This document shows positions 10,673-21,698 of a stretch of DNA of 64,000 bases, piece after piece; positions within the stretch are counted from its first letter, which is position 1, and the number at the start of each line of letters is the position of its first letter. The translations under genes were made by a program, and so were the position numbers. Where the stretch lies: NCBI GenBank assembly GCA_001972305.1, contig BDDD01001957.1, positions 124,001 to 188,000 on the forward strand, given 5' to 3'. The stretch comes from Cephalotus follicularis. Lineage: Eukaryota > Streptophyta > Magnoliopsida > Oxalidales > Cephalotaceae. Under the pieces are notes generated by a model. That model was not told the origin of the DNA, did not search any database, and worked only from the letters and a program-made list of their open reading frames with translations.

Positions 10673-13488
10673 TGTCACACCCCGTTTATAAAAATGCGAC
10701 CTAAAAGCGGTAAAGGCAATTAACATAAAGTACAGCTCATGCCAAAAACCATAAAATTTAAACTTTTCCAAGTATAACAGTTGCGGAAGCACAACAAGCT
10801 GATAAGCTGCAACTCGTAACATGCGTCCCATACCGCACGCTACCCAAATACAGGTCATCAAGGTTAATCGCCCATAAAACGGAGCGTGAAATTATAGTTC
10901 AATATAAAATTCCTTCAAAAACAGAACCATAATAATAGGACATCCCAAAATCATAATCAACATGGGTTTAATACAAAACAGTAGGATAAACAGAATGAAG
11001 AATGTAACAGCTTGATCATCGTCCATGCCGATCCAACAGTCCGCTGCATCAATCTGTAAAGTAGGGGGTTAGCCTTTGTCCTCACTCGGCTAAGTCATAA
11101 CGGGAATTCAGGATTAACATAATGCATGTCATGATATGAATGCATAAATGATGCAGTGCAGTGGAGACCAGGTTTATACATATATGAAAATATATATACG
11201 TATAACAGTACAGTAAAATATCAGTGATACATATATGAGTAATATACGTATACAGTAACAGTACAGTAGTAACCCGGCCAGGGCTACATCAACAATCACA
11301 GTAATGTCCGTAAAGGACCAATAAACAGTACAATACAGTATGTCCACATAGGACCACAACAACAGTCAGGATGTCCACATAGGACCACAACAGGCAGTAT
11401 GTCCACACAGGACCACAACAACAGTCAGGATGTCCACATAGGACCACAACAGGCAGTATGTCCACACAGGACCACAACAACAGTATATAGCATCGCCAAC
11501 TGCTGGCCCCACGCTACACTCCCACTACGGTCCCCACTTCGGGCAACCGAGCGAGGCAATAGTACAGTGAGTCACCTAGCCATGCTCCTGGCCCCTAGGT
11601 ACAACCCTGCCACTAGTCGGCGCTGCAACCTCCGCCATGCAACTAGCAGCTCAAACACAATCACAAGCAATTCACGAAGCAAACAGTGAATTTAAACAGA
11701 AACAGTACAGTAAACAGTAATGATCGATTTGATCGACAACAGGCAGTTGTTTTCCAAAATGTTTCCAAAATTGACAACATTTGAAAATAGGTATTTTCAG
11801 TAGAAAATATCAGTAACAGTTTCAGTAGTGTAAATAGTTTATCCATTCGGTAAAAAATACGTTATTCATTCAATACATATTTTCGTACTCGAAATATCTT
11901 ATTCCGAGCTCATATATGCGTTTCTAAAGTATTAACACATTAGAAATCATAAACAATACACAAACAGTACACAATCAAGCAGTAAACAGTGCATATGCAA
12001 TGCATACATATGCTCAAAGGCACCCTAACAAGAATCGGGATCGTTTCGTATCATTAGATGAAGAAAACCCCAAACAGTAACAAAGACGTTGACGTTTTTC
12101 CCAAAGGCGTCGATGTCTTTCACGTCAGGCGTTGATGTTCGAGTCTTCAGTGTCAGCACGTTCTTCTACAAAAGGCGTCGATGTCCATATCTTACGCGTC
12201 GACGCTCAAGGTCTGGAACCCTGAGACGACAGCGTATTGTTGAAGGCGTCGACGCGTTAAGGTAGGAACCTTAGGCGTCGATGTCTTTCACATCCAAATC
12301 CAGGTAGGTAGCCTAGGGCGTTGATGTCTTTCCATAGACGTCGATCCCTTTCAATCAGTAACAAGGCAAAACCTAAAAGACGTCGATGTTCAACTAAAGG
12401 CGTCGATGTCTTTTCCAACAGTAGTCATCTTCTACCTCACGACTTAACAAACAGTGGCCTTAACAACCAATAATCATGCATAATAACAGGTAATCGAGGC
12501 AAGGAACTAACATGCAGATACTCAAAACATATCTAGCATATCATGGAATCAATCCAGTAACAAAACCAGTACAAGAATTACGCATTTTATACATCCAAAA
12601 CCATAAACCATGCATGGATATCAAACTCGAAATTACAGTATGGCTTTCCCCTACCTCTGGCCTCAAGCTAGAAGCCGAAAGTCCACCTCTTTTAGTATTC
12701 CAGGAAGTCACTTGAGTCCCCAGGTACGGCTTGGAAGCTCCCTGGTTCGTCCTAACAGTTGGTGTGCAAGCTCCAAGCTTCCTTGCTCAACAATGGTGGA
12801 AACGTTTTCTCTCTTTCTTCTGGTGTTATAAAACGAGAGAGATAAGTGGGGAGGGCTATTCTTATGCAGAGGGCTTCCCCCCAACATCCTTCTTCTGCCA
12901 TTTAACATGCACACTCGTGTTCTCTCCCACTTTCCAGATTTCTGTATTTTCTCTTTTGTCTTCTTCTTTCTTTCTTATGCAGGTTGCATGTGAGGGTGGA
13001 ATCCCTTGCATGTGCCATTTGAGAGGTCAGTTTTGGGCATTCCTGGAAACTCACCGACATGCTCAACACGTCACAATGCACTTGTAGAGGCATCTGTAAA
13101 GCCCCCAAGATCCCCCACTGCATGTTACTCTGCCAGAGAAGAACGTGACAGCCATTCATTACAGAGGCGTCGACATCTTTACTTAGACGTCGATGTCTTT
13201 TCTATTTTTTGTAAGAAGGTGTCGATGCCTTCTCCCAAAGTCGACGTGTATTCCCACGCATTCACGCATATTTCAATCCTTAAAGGCGTCGACGTCTTTC
13301 CAAAGACGTCGATGTCTCTATCCCAAAACAACGCCGTTTCAAGCTTTAACATACTCATTCCATTCCCAAGTCCATAAATAGGGTTTGCAAGCATCTCTTG
13401 AGTTCAAAAACTCAACATTCTCATAAAATCAAGTTTAAGATTACATGATAAAAGAAATATTACATTCAGGAAAATACCGGGCGTTACA
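10673..13488 (-). repeat. E2 5' LTR (2816 bp)
   Basis: Starts TGTCACACCCCG and ends CGGGCGTTACA. It is near-identical to 4735-7492 by eye apart from scattered substitutions and an extra 59-bp repeat unit. In element direction it would carry the promoter. A weak TATTTATG lies at about 13372-13380 on the minus strand, but I would not call a TATA box from that alone. GTCGAC-type clusters are at 12085-12420 and 13165-13320. Confidence 0.96.
11342..11459. repeat. 59-bp tandem duplication in the E2 5' LTR
   Basis: Two adjacent 59-bp units (11342-11400 and 11401-11459), each containing two GGACCACAAC blocks, differ at one base near the start (ACATAGG versus ACACAGG). The 3' LTR has a single unit at about 5402-5460, so the duplication arose after E2 inserted, or was present on only one LTR. 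Confidence 0.9.
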
Positions 13489-13626
13489 GTTATGGATTGT
13501 TTTATGGAGTGTCTGCATGCTTATGGCCTTGATGTGTTTAGGACTAACTAAAGTATACCACTGCTTAGGGACGGTTGTATACTAAAATTTTCCATATTGT
13601 CATTCATGCATATATATTCCATGCAA

Positions 13627-13643
13627 ATATATATATATATATA
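13627..13643. repeat. AT microsatellite in S2
   Basis: An uninterrupted AT dinucleotide run inside the distal part of solo LTR S2. Confidence 0.9.
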
Positions 13644-14092
13644 AGATATCTATTGCATTTCATTGCATCACATTTCTCTGCATATGGTAGTTCCTGCTCA
13701 GCCATAGGCTGCTGACCCATTTTCATAATGGGTCAGGCTCAGGTACAGATGAAGCTCCTAGGTTATCGAACGAACCGGATCACAGCTCAAATTCTCGAGT
13801 AGCAATATGGTTTTGTTATCTAGCTTGTGTATATATGATTGGATGTATAAGAGACATATTGTATTTCAGCTTTTGAATTGGCAGCTTGTGGCTACGCTTA
13901 AGATATATGTATGGCATGAGGTGTATATGGATGGGCTTATATTAGATGTTTATCTTCCGTATGCATATGGTATTTAAAGTTTTTAATTTGTAGCGTATCT
14001 TTGGTGTATTATGCTACGTATATGATGGATGGTATGGATGGACTTGCCACGTGTCGAGCCTTTAGGTCTTCCTTGGGGTTCAAGCCATGACA

Positions 14093-15256
14093 TAGTTACT
14101 GGTGGAATGATATGAAGAGGGAGATAGCAGAGTATGATGCTTCCTACCTAATTTTTTTAGCAAGGTAAGGCTGAACACCAGAGGCCATATGGATTGTTTC
14201 AGCCGTTGGTAGTTGCACACAGTGGAAATAGGAGCACACCACGATGGATTTCATGACAGTGTTACTAAGGACAAGGGCTAACTGTGATGCCGTATGGGTT
14301 ATCGTTTATCGCTTTACAAAGTCTGCACACTTCCTGGCAATCAAGATGACTTATCCTCTTGAACGGTTGGCATCCTTGTATGTTGATGAGATTGTTACGC
14401 TTCACAGAGTACCAGTTAGTTTTGTGTCCGCCGGGGACCCATGGTTTACTTCACGGTTTTGGAAGAAACTACAGGCAGCTTTTGGTACTCAGTTAAGCAT
14501 CAATACAGGTTTTTCATCCCTAGACAGATGGTCAGTCTGAGTGGACTACCCAGACTCTTCAGGAAATACTCCGAGCATGTGTGATGGATTAGGGTGGCAA
14601 TTGGGACAAGCATCTATCTTTAGTGGAATTCTCATATAAGAATAGTTATCATGCTAGTATTGGTAAGGCATTGTTTGAGGCTATTTATTGTCAGAAGTGT
14701 AGAACACTAGTTTGTTGGTTTGAGGTAGGTGAGCAGACTCTCTTAGGGCCCAAACTTGTACAAGAGCCAACAAAGAAGGCCAGGGTTATCAAGGAAAGGC
14801 TTGTAACAGCCCAGAATCGATAGAAGAGCTATGCGGACAACCGAAGGCAAGACTTAGAGTTGTCAGTGGGAGGTCATGTGTTCCTCAAAATTTCACGAAC
14901 CAAAGGAATTATGAGGTTTGGCAAGAAGGGAAAGTTAGCCCCACGGTATATAGGACCTTTTGAGATCCTTGAGACAATAGGTAAAGTTTCCTACAGACTT
15001 GCTTTACCGCCTAGCTTGTCAGAGGTGCACAATGTCTTCCACGTGTCGATGCTGAGGAAGTATCATCTGGATCCTTCTCACGTGATACAGTTTGAGTCGT
15101 TGGAGTTGAGGATGGATTTTAGTTTTGAGGAGACACCTATTCAAATTCTAGATCATTGAGTCAAGCAGTTAAGGAACAAGAGCATCGCTCTGGTTAAAGT
15201 GTTATGGTAGTATCATGGGCTTGAGGAAACAACACGGGACCGCGAGGAGGGAAGGA
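14093..15256 (+). pseudogene. E1 integrase: zinc domain end, catalytic core and C-terminus
   Basis: E1 pol resumes in frame with the half ending at 3055: WWNDMKREIAEY at about 14099. A frame slip follows, then MDFMT (about 14244, first catalytic D) and RFTKSAHFLAI. The second catalytic site reads SAGDPWF where the family has an S-D pair, so that aspartate is lost. FTSRFWK follows; the third-residue region (about 14520) is frameshifted. After a stop, VEFSYKNSYHASIGKALFEA and the C-terminal GHVFLKIS, GKLAPRYIGPFEIL and HNVFHVSMLRKY follow (14860-15159), then a chromodomain-like tail around 15160-15256. The final stop codon falls in the first bases of the LTR (TGTAG). Confidence 0.92.
15244..15256 (+). 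other. E1 polypurine tract
   Basis: GAGGAGGGAAGGA lies directly before the LTR start TGTAGGCC. It overlaps the end of the pol reading frame. Confidence 0.88.
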
Positions 15257-15433
15257 TGTAGGCCTCAAGTTTTGGATGTATGTATTTGATTGTACTTATA
15301 TGGTATTGTACAGTATTGTATGATGGCATGGCATGTGTATGATATTATCATATTTTCCTTTTTGGGGCTGTTTCTGGATAGTGTGGGTTCAATCAAACCT
15401 AAGGGGAGTTTCTGGTTTTCACCCAAGGATGTC

Positions 15434-15445
15434 TATATATATATA
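15434..15445 (+). promoter_or_regulatory. Probable TATA box of the E1 3' LTR
   Basis: TATATATATATA about 180 bp inside the LTR, followed by GACAGTTGAAC and TTTCATTC, matching the arrangement in S2 at 3259. Function inferred from conservation. Confidence 0.6.
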
Positions 15446-16733
15446 GACAGTTGAACTCTTTCATTCTCATTCCATTTCCTAGAGAGAGGAAGTGAGAGAG
15501 GGAGTTGGAGAGAGAAAGCTCAGATTCGGCCAAGGAAGCAGTCTTTAGATTCGTGGAAAAGAGTATAACTTGAAGGAAGGATCAGATCAAGGTTTCAACA
15601 GTAAACCCTTCCAGATCTTCACCTTAACAGTTTTGAGGTAGGTTATACATATATGCTTTGAATTCATGCATATTGATTGATTTGAACGAACATAGGGTTA
15701 TGGATTGATAGATCTATGCTATATGGATCAGTTAGGGAAATTATTACGGTTAATAACGGATTAAAATGGAAATCAGAGAGAGAATTGAGAGTTTTAGGTT
15801 GATAGGCCTAATCTTTCCTCTCTCTAGATTGTGGATCTAAAGGCATAGATCTAAAGGTTTAAAGTTGTTTTCAAGCTATAATCGACCATTGGAGCTTATA
15901 ACTTCCTTTGGATCAAGTTTTAAAGGGATTTGAGTGGTTTTAGGGCTGTTAACCAGCCGTCTGGGAACTGACTGGTAGGTCCGAAACCTTTGGCGTTTTG
16001 ACAAAAGTGTCAATGATGTTCTTAGTTGTTGACTGTCGAGACCCGCTCAAACCGTCGATGCTTGAGCATGAACCGTCGACGTTTTGCCTAGTGTATGAAC
16101 TATCGATGCATTGCTCCCTCATCTACCCTTTGACTTAGCGCATAAACCGTCGACGCTTGGAGTCAAACTATCAGCGCTTAGCCCTTAACAGTATACTCTT
16201 TTGACTGGATCGTCAATGCTCTGTGCCCTGTTTCTTATGAAATGCAATGGTTTTAACCCGTTTTCAACCCCAAATACTTTTATCTTCAAATGTGTTCCAT
16301 AAGAAGCCTCCCTAAGGCCGTGTAATCTATGTGAAAACATTTTTAACACAACTGATCTTTAAATCGATGTGCAAAAGGAATTTGGATGGAGTTTCAATAA
16401 ATGAGTTTTATTAACTTTGATAGAGACCAAATTATGGATACGGTATGGTATGAATGGACCTAAGGGAACACTAATACGGGCTGGCACCTATGGGGACTAG
16501 CATTATAAAAAGGGTACATACAGTTTTGGAGCATTTGACAGATGGATTCCATACAATCCTATATGGTTAGGTCCCTATCTTTCAAATGGTTTTACGGTTT
16601 GAAAGGGTTTTATGCCTAGGGATTATGGTTGACATTGTGTGAGACTTAACGAGACAACCCATTCCTAAACTTCAATCCATCATGGAAGTTAGGAGTGTTT
16701 GACCACATGGTGTGAAAGTTGAAAGGAACTATG

Positions 16734-16899
16734 GGAACCCACTTTAGGGGTGAACCTACGGGGAGAGATCGCATTGTGGTTGGACCTATAGGAACAGAGT
16801 ATTAAAGGGATCCTTAGGAACCCACTTTAGGGGTGAACCAACTGGGGGACACCACATTGTGTCTGGACCTATGGGTGTAGAGTATCAAAAGAAATTACG
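16734..16899. repeat. Two copies of an 83-bp repeat in the E1 LTR
   Basis: GGAACCCACTTTAGGGGTG occurs at 16734 and again at 16817, each followed by related text (a GGACCTA block, then AGAGTAT). They are imperfect tandem copies. Confidence 0.8.
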
Positions 16900-17086
16900 G
16901 GCTGGAACTTAAGGCTACTAGCATTACGGTACGGATAAAGGGTTACGGGCTAGAACCTAAGGGGAATAGCATTACGAGATGGATAAAGGGTTACGGGCTA
17001 GAACCTAAGGGGACTAGCATTACGGTATGGACAAAGCATTATGGGCTGGAACCGAAGAGGACTAGCATTATGGTACGGATGGTGTG
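16895..17086. repeat. Four tandem copies of a 48-bp repeat in the E1 LTR
   Basis: TTACGGGCT (last copy TTATGGGCT) starts at 16895, 16943, 16991 and 17039, exactly 48 bp apart. Each is followed by GGAAC or AGAAC, ACTAGCATTA or a variant, and a GGATA/GGACA stretch. Related, more diverged units appear in S2 at about 4510-4600. Confidence 0.9.
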
Positions 17087-17281
17087 GTCAGTGTTATCTT
17101 GAGTCTATCGCCTATGACATAGAGATTATGTGTAGATAGATGGAGGTACTATCTCCAGCCTGAAAGGCCGAGTAGTACTTATACCTTATGGAATGTTTAT
17201 ACCTATGGATGACTATGGATTGCTTTTATGGAATGTATGTAAACCTATGGTGTATGGATGGTAAATTCTGTGATTAGGAGT

Positions 17282-18650
17282 TGTTCATGTGTTTAGAATG
17301 TTTTAAATTTATATCGCAAGTGTGCGGTTATGCAGTAACGGGTCGAACACTAGGAAATCAAGTTAAATTAATTTTAATCTATTTAACCAAAGCATAGCAT
17401 GCAAAATTGAGGTCCAATTATGAAAACTACTCCTAAATATGCAAAAGTAAACTAATTTATTAAAACATGGAATAAAGGCGTCGACGCTTTGTCAAGGCGT
17501 CGACGTGAATAGAATTAAAACAGGAAAGTTTTGACACTTACAGAGTAGGCATCAACGATTAAATTACTGATGAGAAAAATAATAGAAAATTAAACAAGCA
17601 AACACTTAAATATCAAAACAATAAATAAAACGGAATGAAATATGTGAATTAAAGTCGGTTTTAGGGTATAGAAACTCACCTTAGATTATATTGAATAATT
17701 CACTTACTTGAATAATCAAACCTTGATAACCAACAGAAGTTAGGTCGATACGAGTGCGACTGTGATGACAAATCGTATGAGTAGTCATGCTAGGTCTATA
17801 TAGAGTACGGCAGCGGCGACAAATCGTATGAGTAGACATGCTAGGTCTATACGGAGTGTGTTCGTTGGGACAAACCGAATGAGTAGACTCCATTCATCAT
17901 TTTAAAAACCATTTATTCACCAACTTTCATATTCACCGACAAGATGTTTGTGGATTTAATCAGATAGACAAAGTGTGTGTGAAGGCAGAAAAATTGAAAA
18001 ATAAATCAAAACCTCAAGGATTTTTATTTAATGAATTGTAGCAATACAATCTATTGGCTTGTTCTTTCCCTAAAAACCATAAAGGTTTAGCTACTAAACA
18101 TTGTATAAACTAAAAACTGAATTAAACAAGAAAAGAGAGCTGGAGGATGGCTACACAGGCTACACACACTGTTTTGGCCGGCCTCTATACATATATATAC
18201 TAACAAAACAAATTAAAAAATGAATAAGAAAACCTAGTTACAAAACAGGCAAAAATCTAAACTTTCCATATTTTCTGTCAGCAGTCATAAGCGTCGATGC
18301 TAAAGTCTTGGGTATCGACGTTTTGGCTTTGTTTTGACGCTTTGATATGTTGAATACGCTAAGCGTCGACGTATATGTTGCGATATGGAGCATACTTGAA
18401 TGTTAAGCGTCGATGCTGAAAATCAAGGCGTCGACGCTTAACTCGTGAAGGCAGGAGGCGTTGACCTCTTGATCATTACACGTTAACGTTTAATCAACTG
18501 TTTGATTTGTGGATTTTTGGCGTTGAAGTCTTGAACAAGGCGTTGACACCTAAACATTGAACTCCCGGCACGTTGACGCCAAATGGATTTGTGTTGATGA
18601 AAATCATAAATCTGCAATATTGTTCATCATGAAGTGCACAGCGTCGACGC
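17282..18650 (-). mobile_element. Athila-1 3' LTR fragment
   Basis: Left end TGTTCATG matches the Athila-2 LTR end at 52107, and the next 150 bp align with 52107-52262 (GCAGTAACGGGTCGAAC, then AACTACTCCTAAATATG). The part from 17930 aligns with 37855 onward of Athila-2 (CACCGACAAG, GTGTGTGTGAAGG, TTTAGCTACTAAACATTG). GTCGAC motifs are clustered at 18288-18650. The LTR is cut near 18650, where it joins a different LTR inside a GCGTCGACGCTT motif. Predicted short proteins here (for example around 17681-17893) are not supported. Confidence 0.88.
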
Positions 18651-19036
18651 TTCTGTTGGGAAAGAACAACCGGATGGATTATGCTCTGTTTTATTTGCAT
18701 GTGACGAGATCACATGCAACGATTGATGAGCAGGAAGTGTGTGCCATCTGTGCGTCAAGCGGCCAATACAGAGGGAAGAATGAACACCTGTGCGCCATGC
18801 AGGTCATAGGATAGGGAAAATCTGTCCTCTGTGTGTGTGCATGCATATATGAGAGGTGTATGGCATTTAGTACCATGGAAAACGGGTTGGAGAAGAGGGA
18901 GAGAGAACCACCAGCATAAAACGCTCTTCTCTTCACGTCTCTCGCCCAGTGCATGCAAGGAAAGATAAACCAGTGAGAGTTACAGAGAAAAACAGTGAGG
19001 AATCTTGAGAGAAGGAGAGAGAGTTCTCAAATTGTT

Positions 19037-21643
19037 TGTAACACCCCCGATGGTGGGAGCCCTTACAGGTCATAATACCAAACTAAAACATAACGAAAAT
19101 CTAAACAAAAGACTGATACGAAACGGATGTGGTGGTCTGAAAGCATATGGTATAACAAACTGATATAAAACAGAGTCTGAAAATTTAACCAATCATAAAT
19201 AAAAAACGAATCATAATCCGATATCCAAATACTGAAATCATAATCGAAACAAAACCAAAATCTGAATCTGTTTTTATCGAAAACTAATCTGATCCTATTG
19301 TAAAACACAAGAACCAACTCCTAGATAATCCTCTGACAAGTGGGTAACTCTCATCACATGTTCCCCACATGCTCCTGAAAACCTGCCGCATAGAAACAAA
19401 AACGCGGCTGAGCAAACCTCAGTATGGATAAGGAATTAAAACAGTAAACGATAAACAAAATAATTTGAACTTTAAATTCAGTAAAGTAACATATTAAATA
19501 TTCTTGAAAAGTAAAACAGAATATTTAAAAGCGAACAGTTGTAAAATCATCATAACTTTGCGAAAACATAACATCATAATTCAAAACATTATCTGATTTC
19601 ATAATTCCATAACAGAGAATTTCTGACATACATACATATATAGGTGCAAGGGGTTCACGAGGCCCAAATGCTCTGACAGGAAAGTCGTGTACGGCACTAC
19701 ACAAACAATCTCAAATACAGAATTTCTGAATTTCTGAATTCTGACAATAACTAGAGTATACTCATACGCCTAAAAAGGATCCATATCCTACCCTCAGGAT
19801 ACATATTTAAAAGAGTAGACCGATCACACCGCCACGGTAGGTGTCATGTTCTCCGTGCCAAAGAACATGCCTATGATACCTCATAGGTAGGGTTTTTCTC
19901 TGTATGTTATTATGCTAAAACTTTGTTCTATTCTAAAATAGTTCTAAAATGTGCTTATGTAAACTGTCTCCAGACATATCTGAAATTATTTAAAAAGAAT
20001 CATACTTCCATATCAAAATCCAAAATCAAAATACGATCTTAAAATCAAAAACTGATCTGTATATGAAGTTTGACATACTTCCTAAAGTGGAAGCCATGTC
20101 TAAAACAAATATCATAATTTCGATAACAGAAAATATGCTTATTAATAATCAATATCCGAAATAACAATGTTAAAATCCATTTCAGTAAGATTATTATCAT
20201 AATGAGAATATCCATAACAAAATACAAATTACATTTCAAATAAAACCAGGAACATAAATCAGTTCAATAAAACGTACAAAATCATCAATTAACGAAAGTT
20301 TATTCGAAGGAGTACCAAAGAACGAAGAATCCGTACCTTAGCAGGTCGAAAATCTAAACAAACTAGAATACCGGACAAAGGCACCCTAAAAGTGTCCTAA
20401 ACTCCACCACGAATGATTTTAAGACCTAAACATACGAGTCCAAACATCACATAACATAAAAAGAATCAAAACATAAAAACTGCCATAAAGCGTCAACAGT
20501 TTGTTCTTAGGCGTCGACGGTTTAATCGCTCAAAAGGACAAAGCATCGAGCAAAGAGTCGACTGACCAAAGCACAAAACAGTACAAAGAGGCGACGCTCA
20601 AATACTAAGCGTCGACGGTTTGCGTCAGACACAGAATACCAATGCAGAAAGCAGTTTCAATTTCAAGAATAATTCGGATTTTTCATATTCAGAAGTTATA
20701 ATAGCAATAACCAAACCTAAAAACATGTCATATGAGTCTGTAATTATCAATATGGTGATTATAAACACGAAATCATGAAAATAACAAGTTTAGCACAGTG
20801 TATTCATGTCAAAATATGGTTTTGAAATAGTTTACAAAATCATGAACTATAATATGATTTTTCCTGTGTATAATCCGTAAAACAATAATATATATATATA
20901 CACATACGTCAATGACATGATTTCTTGTTTTTAATCATCAATATTACAAATTATGCATAAAACCCATGAACATATATTAGCAGAAATTTAGTTTCAACAG
21001 GCTTCTAAAAACATGATCGAAATCAAATTATAGTCGGTTTTAATGCAAATTAAAAGATGATATAGAAACTACATAATACAAGCTACAATTTTCGTTTTGA
21101 AGTTACCTTCAAAAGACGTCAAAATCAGTGTAGAAAATGGCTTGCAAAGTTGCTGTTCGTTTGTAAAAATATGCAGATATGAGTTTTGTTTCAAATTGAT
21201 ACTTAGATTTTAAAACCAGAAAAACGAGTAAAAATAATGGTAAATCGTGCATCTAATGAGTTTTCCGTTCTTGCAGATTCGGCTTCAAACAAAGAAGGAA
21301 AATCGGATCAACAAAAATGGCAAAAACCTCTCTTTCCTTAAACATGTCAGCGTCCAAACTGGTATGGAAAGCCGACTAAAGTGTTGACTGTTTACTTAAA
21401 GCGTCGACAGTTAAGCACTTAAATACAAAACACGTCGAAGTCACACGTTTAGGCGTCAACGTGTCACACAGCAGCCAAAGCGTCGGCGGTTCTAATAAGA
21501 GCGTCGGCGCTTTGTGCCCAGAAAACAAAATAAAAGAAACTCAAGCAAAAATCAAAAAGGTCCATAAACCATAGTATAAGTCAATAAGGATATGATCCCA
21601 TCAATAACATATAAACATGTCAACATAGAAACGGGATATTACA
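19037..21643 (-). repeat. B1 3' LTR
   Basis: Starts TGTAACACCCCCGATGG and ends GGGATATTACA. Aligns throughout with 25268-27876. It contains AACCTGCCGCATAGAAAC and AAACGCGGCTGAGC, also found in the B2 LTRs, showing the two families are related. GTCGAC-like motifs lie at 20485-20620 and 21375-21515. Small frames such as 19063-19317 and 20045-20239 are AT-rich noise. Confidence 0.95.
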
Positions 21644-21662
21644 TCCACCCCCCCTAAAAAAA
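21644..21662 (-). other. B1 polypurine tract
   Basis: On the minus strand a run of A/T-rich then TTAGGGGGGGTGGA lies directly before the 3' LTR. Placement next to the LTR supports the call. Confidence 0.85.
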
Positions 21663-21698
21663 ATGATTTCGTCCCGAAATCACAACCTTAAACATACC

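Larger units (their letters stand above)
4735..13488 (-). mobile_element. Complete chromovirus element E2 with long LTRs, integrase deleted
   Basis: Two long LTRs (4735-7492 and 10673-13488) flank a 3.18-kb internal region. The flanks GTTAT at 4730-4734 and 13489-13493 are a perfect 5-bp target-site duplication. Read on the minus strand, the order is 5' LTR, primer binding site, gag, protease, RT, part of RNase H, remnant integrase end, polypurine tract, 3' LTR. The LTRs make up almost two thirds of the element. RNase H runs directly into the extreme C-terminus of pol, so the integrase core is gone and the copy could only move with help in trans. The C-terminal motif is of the Tekay/Del chromovirus type (inference from the residues). 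Confidence 0.96.
3056..14092 (+). mobile_element. Solo LTR S2 (E1 family), split by element E2
   Basis: The LTR runs 3056-4734 plus 13494-14092, about 2.28 kb once E2 and one duplicated GTTAT are removed. It begins TGTAAGCCCC and ends CATGACA. The flanks are TAGTC (3051-3055) and TAGTT (14093-14097), a 5-bp target duplication with one later substitution. Removing S2 and one duplication restores the E1 integrase reading frame across the site, which proves the boundary. It resembles the E1 3' LTR at 15257: same TG start, same TATA element, same GACTAG-type repeats near 4510-4600. It is therefore probably a relative that inserted into E1. The region 3056-4734 shows only LTR features, with GTCGAC-like motifs at 3805-4100. 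No gene is visible. Confidence 0.92.
15257..17281 (+). repeat. E1 3' LTR, right end cut off
   Basis: Starts TGTAGGCCTC after the polypurine tract and matches the order of S2: TATA box, CT-rich leader, GTCGAC-like motifs at 16000-16215, repeats, then TATGGATTG near 17210. About 500 bp corresponding to 13560-14092 of S2 is missing. At 17282 the sequence changes to the left end of an Athila LTR, so the Athila insertion (or a later deletion) removed or displaced the rest. No coding content was seen. Confidence 0.85.
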
